Shown: positions 46,130 through 57,965, counted from the stretch's first letter. The stretch is 64,000 nt of DNA from Macrostomum hystrix (GCA_950097015.1 CATNEN010000007.1:9983001-10047000), one strand, 5' to 3'. The notes: generated by a model from the letters alone, not told the origin. Translations and numbers: made by a program.

Positions 46130-46700
46130 CAGCTCAACTCCGCTCAGCCACCCCTCCTCGGAGGACCCGCACTCCTCCGCTTACTTGGAGTACACTCCCT
46201 CCTCCGCTTAGCCACCCCTCCCTCCGCTTAGCCACCCCTCCTCCGCGGACCCGCACTCATCCGCTTAGCCACCTCCCCCTCCCTCCGTTTAGCCACCCCT
46301 CCTCCGCGGACCCGCACTCATCCGCTTAGCCACCTCCCCCTCCCTCCGCTCAGCCACCCCTCCTCGGAGGACCCGCACTCCTCCGCTTAGCCACCTCCCC
46401 CCTCCCTCCGCTCAGCCACCCCTCCTCGGAGGACCCGCACTCCTCCGCTTAGCCACCTCCCCCCTCCCTCCGCTCAGCCACCCCTCCTCGGAGGACCCGC
46501 ACTCCTCCGCTTACTTGGAGTACACTCCCTCCTCCGCTTAGCCACCCATACTCCGCGGACCCGCACTCCTCCGCTTACGCCCTAGCTTCCTTGGAGTACA
46601 CTCTCTCTTCCGCTTAGCCACCCCACCCTCCGCTTAGCCACCCCTCCTCCGCTTAACCACTCCTCCTGCCCTTATTCACCCTCCTCCGCTCGCCCACCCA
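46130..46700. repeat. Complex C/T-rich repeat block
   Basis: Irregular copies built from CCGCTTAGCCACCCCTCC, TCGGAGGACCCGCACTCCTC and TTGGAGTACACTCCCTCC modules. Confidence 0.85.
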
Positions 46701-47696
46701 CTCCTCGCCGGCTCACCATTATTTCTTCGCTCAACAAGCCCCACCTGACTTCAGGCCGAGCCCCCTCTCATCCATATCCTTTTCTACCTTCTCCACAAAG
46801 ACTGGACGATAAGGCGCAGTTTTACTGTTTTTGTCTGCATGTCTGCCCTCATTCAACACATTTTTGCAGTCATGCTGGTTATCATTTTTGTATCAAAGCA
46901 GATGTCGTCCAGCAGCTTACCCCATCTCTAGAACTAAAGTATACATTGATTTTGACAATCCACGGAAGCACTGTCAGCAATTATCTAACTTACTTTTTTT
47001 ACACCTGTGCTCCTTGAAAACCTGGCAGTCCATTAGCAAAATTCGATAAATCTTATTGACGTGTGTAAATATAAATACAAAGACTTTTTCTTGGTCCTTC
47101 AGACTGCTAGATTCGGGAGCAGTTTAAACTTTCACTGAATATTGTATAAAACTGCAAATACCACTTCTTCATGACACTTGACTCTTGCACGAAGGTCCTG
47201 AGCTCGACTCCACGAAGAGAACGAAGAATTCGCAGTCATCGGAAATTATTCAAAAGTTTCGTGCTGCAAAAACATCTCATATGCGTCACTGCAAACACTA
47301 CTAAGCCAGTTTTGTTTCACAGAAATGTGAAACGGATTCCAAAATTACCCAGCGCGCAAGTCAGAAAGTACTTTTTGCATTCCACATCCCGGCAGATCGG
47401 TCTGAATACCTTATACTCTGATCCTCTGCCAAGCACACTCGATTACCAAATATTAAGAAGGCCATTGCCGACAAGCCTAGAACCGTCGGCCGCGACTTTC
47501 GTTTGATTAACGAGCCAATGAAAATCGGCAAAATGTGCGAGAGGTAGCGAGGCCGACCAGCCAAGCACGAATTCCACAGTGCGGTAAGTTTTGAAGATCA
47601 GCAAGCAGCGCTCACCTTTCACGTCGTGGATGTCTGAGGGAAGCGAAACTAACGGGATACTGACAATTGACTGACACAGTACACCCGATGCAAACA

Positions 47697-48650
47697 GGTC
47701 AGTATGAGCTGCCCGCAACCACCAGTGCTCAGTATGAGCTGCCCGCAACCACCAGTGCTCAGTATGAGCTGACCGCAAACACCAGTGCTCAGTATGAGCT
47801 GCCCGCAACCACCCAAACACCAGTGCTCAGTATGGAGCTGCCCGCAAACACCAGTGCTCAGTATGAGCTGACCTCAGCCACCCAACCACCGGTGCTCAGA
47901 ATGGTCACGGCTGTCCCCAACCACCGGTTCTCAGAATGGTCACAGCTGTCCCCAAACATCGGTGCTCAGAATGGTCACAGCTGTCCCCAACCACCGGTGC
48001 TCAGAATGGTCACAGCTGTCCCCAACCACCGGTGCTCAGAATGGTCACAGCTGTCCCCAAACATCGGTGCTCAGAATGGTCACAGCTGTCCCCAACCACC
48101 GGTGCTCAGAATGGTCACAGCTGTCCCCAAACATCGGTGCTCAGAATGGTCACAGCTGTCCCCAACCACCGGTGCTCAGAATGGTCACAGCTGTCCCCAA
48201 CCACCGGTGCTCAGAATGGTCACAGCTGTCCCCAAACATCGGTGCTCAGAATGGTCACAGCTGTCCCCAACCACCGGTGCTCAGAATGGTCACAGCTGTC
48301 CCCAAACATCGGTGCTCAGAATGGTCACAGCTGTCCCCAACCACCGGTGCTCAGAATGGTCACAGCTGTCCCCAAACATCGGTGCTCAGAATGGTCACAG
48401 CTGTCCCCAACCACCGGTGCTCAGAATGGTCACAGCTGTCCCCAACCACCGGTGCTCAGAATGGTCACAGCTGTCCCCAAACATCGGTGCTCAGAATGGT
48501 CACAGCTGTCCCCAACCACCGGTGCTCAGAATGGATACAGCTGTCCCCAACCACCGGTGCTCAGAATGGTCACAGCTGTCCCCAAACATCGGTGCTCAGA
48601 ATGGTCACAGCTGTCCCCAACCACCGGTGCTCAGAATGGATACAGCTGGC
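47697..48650. repeat. 30-bp then 35-bp minisatellites
   Basis: 47697-47885 repeats TCAGTATGAGCTGCCCGCAA; 47886-48650 repeats GGTGCTCAGAATGGTCACAG + CTGTCCCCAACCACC, about 22 copies, alternating ACCACC and ACATC types. The GTGCTCAGTATG / GTGCTCAGAATG core links the two. Confidence 0.95.
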
Positions 48651-49554
48651 CTCCAATCACACATGCAAATTCAAATATAACAAAGCAAAGATTCACTTGT
48701 CCATAAAGCTTTTATAAAGGCACGGGAAATTATTTGGGTAAGAAAGAGAGATCGCATTTGGCACCCGCCGCTTCCATCCCGCTGCCACAGATTGACAGAT
48801 TGAGCAGCAGTACGCCCAGTGGCAGGCGCAGCAAGCTACAGGTAAACAGATATATTTATTCTAAAACAGGTGAACGAAAAACACCAAGCTTTAATTTGGC
48901 CTTCTAGAAAACGCCCCCGCAAAGTGATGGCGCGGTGTAAAACAGATAGTTTGATATAACAAATTGCCGATTCCATAAACAATCGTATTTAACGCGTACA
49001 TTAACTCCTACGTTGCTCGGTTTGCTGCTTAATAATAATAATAAAATGTGGAACAAGCATTGGGCGAGCATTTTGGAAGAGCTGACCAAAAAAGCTGGTC
49101 CTCGGAGACAAGGAAAGCTGAAGGCCAGAAAAATGGCTTCCGTTGTTGCTTGAAGGCCCTGCACAAAAAGCAAGAAAATAAGGTGGCAGAGAGATTTGAA
49201 AGTGTCGCTAGGCACGAAACACGCCTTAGCAACCGCATGGCAACAGCAGCTATGTAGGAGACAAACAGATCTGCAGCTTATCTGATTTGATTGGGCTCGT
49301 CATTTCATCCAGCGGATTATTCACCTCGAAATTATTTCGGGTTAAAGCCTCATTTCCCAACGAGGGAATCTGCTTGGGACTCTGAGTTCTATTAAAAAGG
49401 CCACCCAGCCCAGCAAATAATGGGAAGCATCACAGTGTGCATGTCGGAGTGAGCAGAGGGGGCAGGGCAGATTATGGGGGACAATCAGCTCAGAACAGGC
49501 ACAGTCGGAAATGGAGTGATCAAGGAAAATCCAGCAGCAGCAGCGCCAGCGATC

Positions 49555-49722
49555 TCAGTCGTCCTCGCGAACGCCGCGAGCCGGGCCCTTCTCAATCTGG
49601 TGGTCCAGCTCCTTCTTGGTCTCCTCCTCCCACTGTCTGATCTGCTCCATGGTGAGGCCGAACCACTGGTCCGTGCTGCAGAACACCTGCCTGTGGAAGT
49701 TCGTGAAGATCCGCCGCTCCAT
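49555..49722 (-). CDS. PITPN: PITP exon 4 (C-terminal)
   Basis: Acceptor CGCCGCCTTGCAG, phase 0, stop TGA at 49557-49555. Encodes [38 protein letters not shown] and GVREDD, matching the conserved C-terminal helix and tail of class I PITPs. Confidence 0.92.
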   Translation of the reverse strand: MERRIFTNFHRQVFCSTDQWFGLTMEQIRQWEEETKKELDHQIEKGPARGVREDD

Positions 49723-52700
49723 CTGCAAGGCGGCGGGACCTTGGTGAGGCACTACAAAGATGGGTCAGGCTAGTGAAGATGGGTCAGGCTAGTGAAGATG
49801 GGTCAGGCTAGTGAGGATGTGTCAGGCTAGTGAAGATGGGTCAGGCTAGTGAGGATGTGTCAGGCTAGTGAAGATGGGTCAGGCTAGTGAGGATGTGTCA
49901 GGCTAGTGAAGATGGGTCAGGCTAGTGAAGATGGGTCAGGCTAGTGAAGATGGGTCAGGCTAGTGAGGATGGGTCAGGCTAGTGAAGATGGGTCAGGCTA
50001 GTGAGGATGTGTCAGGCTAGTGAAGATGGGTCAGGCTAGTGAAGATGGGTCAGGCTAGTGAAGATGGGTCAGGCTAGTGAAGATGTGTCAGGCTAGTGAA
50101 GATGGGTCAGGCTAGTGAGGATGTGTCAGGCTAGTGAAGATGGGTCAGGCTAGTGAAGATGGGTCAGGCTAGTGAGGATGTGTCAGGCTAGTGAAGATGG
50201 GTCAGGCTAGTGAAGATGGGTCAGGCTAGTGAGGATGTGTCAGGCTAGTGAAGATGGGTCAGGCTAGTGAAGATGGGTCAGGCTAGTGAAGATGGGTCAG
50301 GCTAGTGAGGATGGGTCAGGCTAGTGAAGATGGGTCAGGCTAGTGAGGATGTGTCAGGCTAGTGAAGATGGGTCAGGCTAGTGAAGATGGGTCAGGCTAG
50401 TGAAGATGGGTCAGGCTAGTGAAGATGGGTCAGGCTAGTGAAGATGTGTCAGGCTAGTGAAGATGGGTCAGGCTAGTGAGGATGTGTCAGGCTAGTGAAG
50501 ATGGGTCAGGCTAGTGAAGATGGGTCAGGCTAGTGAAGATGGGTCAGGCTAGTGAGGATGGGTCAGGCTAGTGAAGATGGGTCAGGCTAGTGAAGATGGG
50601 TCAGGCTAGTGAGGATCGGTCAGGCTAGTGAGGATGGGTCAGGCTAGTGAGGATCGGTCAGGCTAGTGAAGATGGGTCAGGCTAGTGAGGATCGGTCAGG
50701 CAAGTGAGGATGGGTCAGGCTAGTGAGGATGGGTCAAGCTAATGTGAATGGTTCAGGCAAAGGTGAATGGGTCAGGCAAAGGTGAATAGGTTAGGCAAAG
50801 GTGAATGGGTCAGGCAAAGGTGAATAGGTTAGGCAAAGGTGAATGGGTCAGGCAAATGTGAATGGGTCAGGCAAAGGTGAATAGGTTAGGCAAAGGTGAA
50901 TGGGTCAGGCAAAGGTGAATGGGTCAGGCAAAGGTGAATGGGTCAGGAAAATATGGATTAAGTCGGAGGCAAATACTGGATTCCCCAAACTGCAGCAACC
51001 CCATCTTCCCAGAGCCTTGAGCAGTGCTCACAGTGTGAATGAAGCTCTCAATGCGGCCCTGCAGGCCGAACCATTTGAACTCGCAGGTGACCAGCTTGTA
51101 GGCGCACATGACCGGGCCTTCGTAGCTCTGCCACCAGGGCTTGTCGGTGAGCGGCCCGCGGCCGGTCTTGGTGGATTTGTACAGCTTGGGATCGAATTCG
51201 CGTTTGTAGTCGCCTTGCGAGTACAGCTTGTCGTTGGCGATGTCAATGTACACGACCTCGCGCTTCTGCAGCAGGTTGGGCGGCAGCTGGTGCACATTCT
51301 CCTGAATGCCGGCATCCTGGGCGTGCATTGACTCGATTTTAATAAAGAAATTGTCCTTCATGTAGCCGGGGTTCTCCACCACCGTGCGGCAGTAGGGATA
51401 GGCATTCCAGGCAGTCTCCGTCATCTCCAGAGAGCCGGAGGGCGCCAGCAGGCGGATGAACTTCGGCACCTTGCTGGACGGAATGAATGCCGATGGCATC
51501 TTGAGCGACAATGTGACTACTCACAGAATCTTCAGGGAAGGTGTGAATACAGACGGAATCTTCAGGGAAGGTGTGAATACAGACGGAATCTTCAGGGAAG
51601 GTGTGAATACTCACAGAATCTTCAGGGAAGGTGTGAATACTGACGGAATCTTCAGGGAAGGTGTGAATACTGACGGAATCTTCAGGGAAGGTGTGAATAC
51701 TGACGGAATCTTCAGGGAAGGTGCGAATGCTGACGGAATCTTCAGGGAAGGTGTGAATACTGACGGAATCTTCAGGGAAGGTGTGAATACTGACGGAATC
51801 TTCAGGGAAGGTGCGAATACTGACAGAAACTTCAGGGAAGGTGTGAATACAGACAGAAACTTCAGGGAAGGTGTGAATACAGACAGAAACTTCAGGGAAG
51901 GTGTGAATACTGACGGAATCTTCAGGGAAGGTGTGAATACTCACAGAATCTTCAGGGAAGGTGTGAATACTCACAGAATCGTCAGGGAAGGTGTGAATAC
52001 TGACAGAATCTTCAGGAAAGGTGTGAATACTGACGGAACCTTCATTTCTGCACTAATAGCTGATACGCACTACTAACACAAGTAGAGGCTCAATGATAGC
52101 TTCGTATGCTCGTTTATCTAAATCACGCATTTCGCTCGTGAAAGTGCACAAATCTGAAACTGCTCGAGCGCACACTGCTGCACTGCAGTGAAGGCGGGTT
52201 AAGGGTCAGTTTGCTTAGCTACATGCAGCTGTGAGCTGAGAGATACAAGAATGACAGGTAAGCGGCTAGCTCATGAGCTGCACTCAGAAATTCTACCTAG
52301 CCAGCAGACTCGGGCGAAGTCGAGTTGAGAAAGATGCCTTACCTTACCTATGCAGCAGATCCAAAGCTGCTTTGTTTAAACACAGACAGGGACAGACCAC
52401 GGGCAGAGCTGACACCCCCTCAAAGCAAGCACAAAAGAGATCTTCTTTGAGCACTCAACCTCCTCATTAAAGATAAAAAACGGTCACTGCCCAAACCTTA
52501 GCTGAATCACAATGCCAGTGGCAGGGTGTCACGGTGCTGCCATGGCTGTCTGTGTACACTAGGCAAAATGAAAGAACAACGAATGAGATAGCTGGAGTAC
52601 TAAAACACCATGTGGAAGTGGGTGAAGGCTGGAGTACTAAAACACCATGTGGAAGTGGGTGAAGGCTGGGTACTAAAACACCATGTGGAAGTGGGTGAAG

Positions 52701-55700
52701 GCTGGGTACTAAAACACCATGTGGAAGTGGGTGAAGGCTGGAGTACTAAAACACCATGTGGAAGTGGGTGAAGGCTGGGTACTAAAACACCATGTGGAAG
52801 TGGGTGAAGGCTGGGTACTAAAACACCATGTGGAAGTGGGTGAAGGCTGGGTACTAAAACACCATGTGGAAGTGGGTGAAGGCTGGGTACTAAAACACAG
52901 AGTGGAAGTGGGTGATGGCTGGAGTACTGAAACACAGAGTGGAAGTGGGTGATGGCTGGGTACTAAAACACCATGTGGAAGTGGGTGAAGGCTGGGTACT
53001 AAAACACCATGTGGAAGTGGGTGAAGGCTGGAGTACTAAAACACCATGTGGAAGTGGGTGAAGGCTGGGTACTAAAACACCATGTGGAAGTGGGTGAAGG
53101 CTGGGTACTAAAACACCATGTGGAAGTGGGTGAAGGCTGGGTACTAAAACACCATGTGGAAGTGGGTGATGGCTGGGTACTAAAACACCATGTGGAAGTG
53201 GGTGAAGGCTGGGTACTAAAACACCATGTGGAAGTGGGTGAAGGCTGGGTACTAAAACACCATGTGGAAGTGGGTGAAGGCTGGGTACTAAAACACCATG
53301 TGGAAGTGGGTGAAGGCTGGGTACTAAAACACTATGTGGAAGTGGGTGATGGCTGGGTACTAAAACACCATGTGGAAGTGGGTGATGGCTGGGTACTAAA
53401 ACACCATGTGGAAGTGGGTGAAGGCTGGGTACTAAAACACCATGTGGAAGTGGGTGAAGGCTGGGTACTAAAACACCATGTGGAAGTGGGTGAAGGCTGG
53501 GTACTAAAACACCATGTGGAAGTGGGTGAAGGCTGGGTACTAAAACACCATGTGGAAGTGGGTGATGGCTGGGTACTAAAACACCATGTGGAAGTGGGTG
53601 ATGGCTGGGTACTAAAACACCATGTGGAAGTGGGTGAAGGCTGGAGTACTAAAACACCATGTGGAAGTGGGTGAAGGCTGGGTACTAAAACACCATGTGG
53701 AAGTGGGTGAAGGCTGGGTACTAAAACACCATGTGGAAGTGGGTGAAGGCTGGAGTACTAAAACACCATGTGGAAGTGGGTGAAGGCTGGGTACTAAAAC
53801 ACCATGTGGAAGTGGGTGAAGGCTGGGTACTAAAACACCATGTGGAAGTGGGTGAAGGCTGGGTACTAAAACACCATGTGGAAGTGGGTGAAGGCTGGAG
53901 TACTGAAACACAGAGTGGAAGTGGGTGAAGGCTGGAGTACTAAAACACCATGTGGAAGTGGGTGAAGGCTGGAGTACTAAAACACCATGTGGAAGTGGGT
54001 GAAGGCTGGAGTACTAAAACACCATGTGGAAGTGGGTGAAGGCTGGAGTACTAAAACACCATGTGGAAGTGGGTGAAGGCTGGAGTACTAAAACACCATG
54101 TGGAAGTGGGTGAAGGCTGGGTACTAAAGCACCATGTGGAAGTGGGTGAAGGCTGGAGTACTGAAACACAGAGTGGAAGTGGGTGAAGGCTGGAGTACTG
54201 AAACACAGAGTGGAAGTGGGTGATGGCTGGAGTACTGAAACACAGAGTGGAAGTGGGTGATGGCTGGAGTACTGAAACACAGAGTGGAAGTGGGTGAAGG
54301 CTGGAGTACTGAAACACAGAGTGGAAGTGGGTGATGGCTGGAGTACTGAAACACAGAGTGGAAGTGGGTGAAGGCTGGAGTGACTGAAGTTAGTGAGAGT
54401 AAGATTAACAGCCCTAGAGACATTTGCATGTGCAAGTCAACAAGGTACTCACTTCTGCAGTTTGTAGATCTTGTAGGTATATTGCCCAGTCTCTCGGTTG
54501 CCAAGCAATGGCGTCTTTGGCGGCCACTTACCAGCGGAAACATCAAAGGGTTCATTGTGCACCACCACAATGCCCTCACCACCACCAGTCTCGTTTTTGG
54601 AGGCCTCGGCCACTGAGTAGAGCTGCGCGATCTGGTACTCCTCTACTGTCATTGGCAGAATCACGCGACTAGGTGGTATTGTAACAATAGTTCATTGCTT
54701 AATCAATAGACATCACAATTTAAAGGACCAGAAACCAAGTTCTACATATTCTTCTACAATCCAAAATCAATGTATGAACAAAAAATAGTTATTGTGACAA
54801 GAGCTAGAGCTGCTTTGCAACTTTGTGATTAATAGAAGAGCTTGACTTGACTTTGTGTGAGTAGCCGCCCTAGGGCTATTTCATGTCTATGGCTCAAAAT
54901 ATGGAGTCCCATTGTGATTTTGAATGGCATACAGAGCTAAAATAGTGAAAACTACAAGGTTGCAATAGTTGACAGATCAACAACTAATGGAATTATACAG
55001 ATATGGAAACAATAGTAAGAGAAAATAATAGGAAAAAGGGTAGGCCATACTAATAAAGATTAACAATGCTAGATTTAAACAAAGACAAAATTATTATCCA
55101 GTTTAGGAGAATAATTAAAAAAATCAAAGAGAAAAGGTGACATTAGAAAAAGAATAACATTTTTGCCAAAATTTAGAATTTTTCTTGACTTTCTAATTAT
55201 TCTTATTTTCCTAGATATTTGATCACCACCAGCACAGCAGGCATCATACTACTTTGTGTTTTGTGTTTTTTACTGATTCATGTATATGTATACACAGCCT
55301 TTTAGGCAATATTTTATTAGTTAATGGTGTGAATGAAAGTGAGCTGAAATTGAAAAATTACTATAACAACTATAAATTATTCACATTATTCTTTAGATAT
55401 TTGAATCTTCAATCAAATAAACTAAAAATGAAAATCTTGGTTGGTTGCTTGTAATTGATTTTCTCCGAAATGGCTCGACCGATTTTCACAATGTCTTCAC
55501 CAAAAGATGCCAAATATGGGGACAATTATACACATATTTTTTATGATACTAAAGTGAAGAAAATTTGTGTTGACAAAAAGGAACAGTTGTCCTTAAATAA
55601 TTATGTGTGACTGTCTCTTGGTCTTAAATGACTAGTCAATGAAACTTCCATCATTCTTCTAAATTTCCATGAAAGAAACAATGAAACACATTGATTACAA

Positions 55701-55884
55701 TTAAAAAATTACTGTCACTTTACACAAAAATGACTTGCGACCCACAATAATAAGCAAATGAATGTGTATAGGCAAAACAATACAACAACCAATAATTAGC
55801 TAACACAACTAAAAAATCATCATTTTACTTTAGTAAACTGCAACGTGGCAGCACAAAAATTACTTACTATTCTTTAATTAGCAT
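49555..55884 (-). CDS. PITPN: Class I phosphatidylinositol transfer protein (PITP)
   Basis: Cytosolic lipid-exchange protein that carries phosphatidylinositol and phosphatidylcholine between membranes. Minus-strand exons: 55884-55868, 54668-54532, 54492-54453, 51473-51032, 49722-49555; phases agree throughout. Total 804 nt, 267 aa (mammalian PITP-alpha is about 270). Key features: MLIKEY start, [23 protein letters not shown] (the Thr and Lys of the inositol-binding pair), [11 protein letters not shown] with the sensor Cys, [38 protein letters not shown] and the C-terminal arm [11 protein letters not shown]. No FFAT motif or DDHD region follows, so it is not an RdgB-type protein. If the 39-nt mini-intron were retained, the protein would be 280 aa with a 13-residue insert unlike the family. 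Confidence 0.92.
49756..50945. repeat. 19-bp minisatellite in PITP intron 3, about 62 copies
   Basis: 49756-50745 repeats GATGGGTCAGGCTAGTGAA; 50745-50945 repeats a related GTGAATGGGTCAGGCAAAG. On the PITP sense strand each unit contains CTGAC, a branch-point-like sequence, and the array ends about 34 nt before exon 4. Confidence 0.95.
51032..51473 (-). CDS. PITPN: PITP exon 3 (central lipid-binding part)
   Basis: Acceptor TTCATTCCGTCCAG, phase 2 in, phase 0 out (ATTCACACT|GTGAGC). Encodes [59 protein letters not shown] and [16 protein letters not shown] through IESFIHT. Confidence 0.92.
51530..52040. repeat. 30-bp minisatellite in PITP intron 2, 17 copies
   Basis: Plus-strand unit GGTGTGAATACTGACGGAAT + CTTCAGGGAA. 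On the sense strand this gives GATTCCGTCAG, very like the exon 3 acceptor (CATTCCGTCCAG) that lies only about 60 nt away. Confidence 0.94.
52041..52590. other. Unique part of PITP intron 2
   Basis: About 550 bp between two arrays; nothing recognised. Confidence 0.6.
52592..54383. repeat. 35-37-bp minisatellite in PITP intron 2, about 50 copies
   Basis: Unit contains GTACTAAAACACCATGTGGA and AGTGGGTGAAGGCTGG; an ACACAGAGTGG subtype dominates toward the exon 2 side. Ends about 70 bp from the exon 2 donor. Confidence 0.95.
54453..54668 (-). CDS. PITPN: PITP exon 2 (2a 54668-54532, 2b 54492-54453)
   Basis: Acceptor ACCACCTAG, donor CTGCAGAA|GTGAGT (phase 2). An uninterrupted 216-nt reading frame, but 54531-54493 begins GTAAGT, ends CCGAG, is 39 nt, and codes 13 residues absent from the family. 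Removing it restores [18 protein letters not shown], with the family's spacing between NEP and GQYT. Confidence 0.85.
54493..54531 (-). other. Probable 39-nt mini-intron in PITP
   Basis: Perfect donor GTAAGT on the minus strand, 39 nt, in frame and without stop, weak AG acceptor (AACCGAG). Called from the alignment to known PITPs recalled from memory. Confidence 0.6.
54669..55867. other. PITP intron 1, AT-rich
   Basis: 1.2 kb, AT-rich, with no tandem array. It contains a fragment of the Helentron-like family at about 55415-55545 (ACTAAAAATGAAAATCTTGG ... CCAAATATGGGGACAATTAT). Confidence 0.6.
55415..55545 (+). mobile_element. Dispersed Helentron-like 5' fragment
   Basis: ACTAAAAATGAAAATCTTGG, then TTTTCTCCGAAATGGCTCGA and CCAAATATGGGGACAATTAT, the second-subfamily type also seen at 24623. 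Similarity ends abruptly; no 3' hairpin follows. Confidence 0.55.
55868..55884 (-). CDS. PITPN: PITP exon 1 (17 coding nt)
   Basis: Minus strand ATGCTAATTAAAGAATA|GTAAGT: codes MLIKE and two bases of the next codon. Joined to exon 2 it gives MLIKEYRVILP, equal in layout to mammalian PITP starts. Any 5' UTR lies above 55884. Confidence 0.85.
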
Positions 55885-57030
55885 TTTGTCAGTTGCTGTT
55901 TCACAATTCAAGGCTCAAAGACTCAAAAAGTTGAGACTCAAAAGCTAAATTTTATTTAAAAGAACAAATATTTGACAGCAAACTAGATCAGCAATAACTT
56001 ATTTATATAAAAAATGAAACACTTATATATATTTATATAAAGTTTTACGAGGAACATACAACAGTAAAGAACAATTACAAAAAGGGTGGTACAACTTTTC
56101 GTATATTTTACCGTTCTTTAAACGAGATCTTGCATTCATAGATTCTAACGTTTTAACAAGGTAAAATACTTTTATACAAATTCTACATTTTCTAGACAAA
56201 CACAAGAATTCATTACAAATTTATTAGCAAGTAAACTAAAAACAGAAAGCGTTAATAGGCTTCTTCTTTTTATGCATTCTTTTGACTGTAAACTGGTAAA
56301 ATTGATCCAAGTCCGAATCCGGAAAAGTAGAAGTTGTGGTATTTCCTTAGTGAATGTTCTTCTAACTTATAACTAGAAAGATATTTAGCTAATTGCATGG
56401 CTTTGGTGATGTTGTATTGATAAAGTTTCTGTTATGCTTCTAATCGAAAAAGTTTTTTCCATCAGAGTCAACTAAATCGTGCGTCTTGATTGCGTTGTAT
56501 CATTGTTCAGTTACGACGCATAAGGCGTCAGTGCATTCCTATCCAGTCAAAAGGACCTATTTGTATTTTCTGCATTTGTAGGCTTCTAACTACAGTGCAT
56601 GTATACGAGCTAGATATCGCTATGCATGCAATTTACTGCAATCAGTATTTCATACCACGACTACATGAAGGGTAATGAGGTATGTGGTATTTAACATGCA
56701 GAAATAAATGTTTACGCTCAGTACATGCAAAAGCAGTGCTTTGAAGTCCATTAAAAGCTTGACGCGTCATAAGAATAAATCCCCGCGACCAGAAAGTTTC
56801 CTTAACTGCAGATAAAGAATTAACATGTACAGATTTCAAAGGAAAATAAAACTTTACTGCTCATAATGATATGTAAATTCATTTCACTGTATTGAGACGC
56901 ATCCAATACTGTACAATACCGTAAAGACGGTCCTAGCTGACCAGGCTAGGCCGATCTGAGCATCTCCATCCTGGCTGTTCAAGAGCACCGCAGGAGCTGT
57001 GAATGAGCGCGGACTTGGGCCTCGGGTGGC
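55885..57030. other. AT-rich upstream flank of PITP
   Basis: No gene recognised. It must contain the PITP 5' UTR and promoter on the minus strand, but no clear core element is visible. Confidence 0.5.
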
Positions 57031-57044
57031 AATTCAGCTAGGTT

Positions 57045-57190
57045 TACTCCCGATTCGCCGAATCCCGATTCGCCGAAATTCCTGATTCGCCGAATCCCGA
57101 TTCGCCGAAATTCCCGCTTCGCCGAATTCCCGATTTTCCGAAATTCCTAACTCTCGAATCCTGATTCGCTGAATCCTGATTCAATGCATC
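57045..57190. repeat. Short array, left arm of an inverted pair
   Basis: Copies of CCCGATTCGCCGAA, some with an extra ATT. The complement, TTCGGCGAATCGGG, is the unit of the array at 57487-57665, so the two arrays are inverted relative to each other. Confidence 0.85.
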
Positions 57191-57486
57191 TTACTTTATC
57201 ATAAATTAAAATTAAACCACATAACCATTGCCCTCTTTGAGTGTTGCTCAAATATTGGAACTCTATTTCTATTGTATTGAAATTAAAAAAAAATGAACTT
57301 TAATGAAATGCAGTTTCTTCATTCATTAACTTTCTGGAACGTAGATTGAGTGAGCAAAGAAGAACATCACACACGTACTTCGGAAAAAGCAAAACTTGCT
57401 GGACATCCTTGTAGAGCCGAAAGTACATGTGTAATGAGGTACTGTAGCTCAGCAAAAATGTTCTTAGCAATTTTTTCGGCAAAGAG

Positions 57487-57665
57487 GGAATTCGGCGAAT
57501 CAGGAATCGGCGAATCGGGATTCGGCGAATTGGGAATTTCGGCAAATCGGGATTCGGCGAATCGGGAATCGGCGAATCGGGAATCGGCGAATCGGGAATC
57601 GGCGAATCGGGAATCGGCGAATCGGGAATCGGCGAATCGGGAATCGGCGAATCGGGATTCGGCAA
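57487..57665. repeat. Short array, right arm of an inverted pair
   Basis: Unit CGGCGAATCGGGAAT (15 bp), about 11 copies. Opposite orientation to 57045-57190, with about 300 bp of AT-rich DNA between. Confidence 0.88.
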
Positions 57666-57689
57666 TTCAAGACAGTCCCGGCCACGCCT

Positions 57690-57945
57690 CGGGGCACCGA
57701 AGGCATTGGATTTCTGCTCTCGCCTCCGAGCGCCTCGGACACGCGTCATTCGCCCTGAATGATCGGTCCCTGCATGTGTTCTGCGTCTACGCACCCACAG
57801 CCCCTAGAACCAGCGAAGATCCGGCAGAGACAGATGCCCTGTACGAAGCTCTAGTCCACCTGCTCGACTCTATTCCTGCTCTATTCCTCGCTGGCTTAGG
57901 CAAAAAACACGAGTTCGAGTTCCTCGAGACGCTGTCAGATAATAA
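57690..57945 (+). pseudogene. Decayed LINE-type endonuclease fragment
   Basis: The frame includes SLHVFCVYAPTA, then DALYEALVHLLDSIPALFLA. This resembles the VYAPT ... IP ... GDFNA region of apurinic endonuclease domains of non-LTR retrotransposons. The GDFNA motif is replaced and the frame ends soon after. A fragment, not a working gene. Confidence 0.4.
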
Positions 57946-57965
57946 AAGAATTACCTTTAGCACGT

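Larger units (their letters stand above)
44554..49554. other. Intergenic space between convergent neurexin and PITP genes
   Basis: Holds the 3' flanks of both genes and four repeat blocks listed separately. I see no AATAAA close to the neurexin stop. A minus-strand AATAAA at 48860-48855 could serve PITP. Unique stretches 45610-46120 and 46710-47690 show no recognisable gene. Confidence 0.6.

Noticed and set aside
47600-47640. Minus-strand acceptor/donor pair around ACATCCACGACGTGAAAG
   Set aside because: Could mimic an 18-nt microexon, but PITP already ends upstream at a proper stop and no other minus-strand gene is supported.
47667-48680. 337-aa open frame rich in QLSPTTGAQNGHSC
   Set aside because: Product of the 35-bp repeat, with equally long frames in the other registers; no start context or domain.
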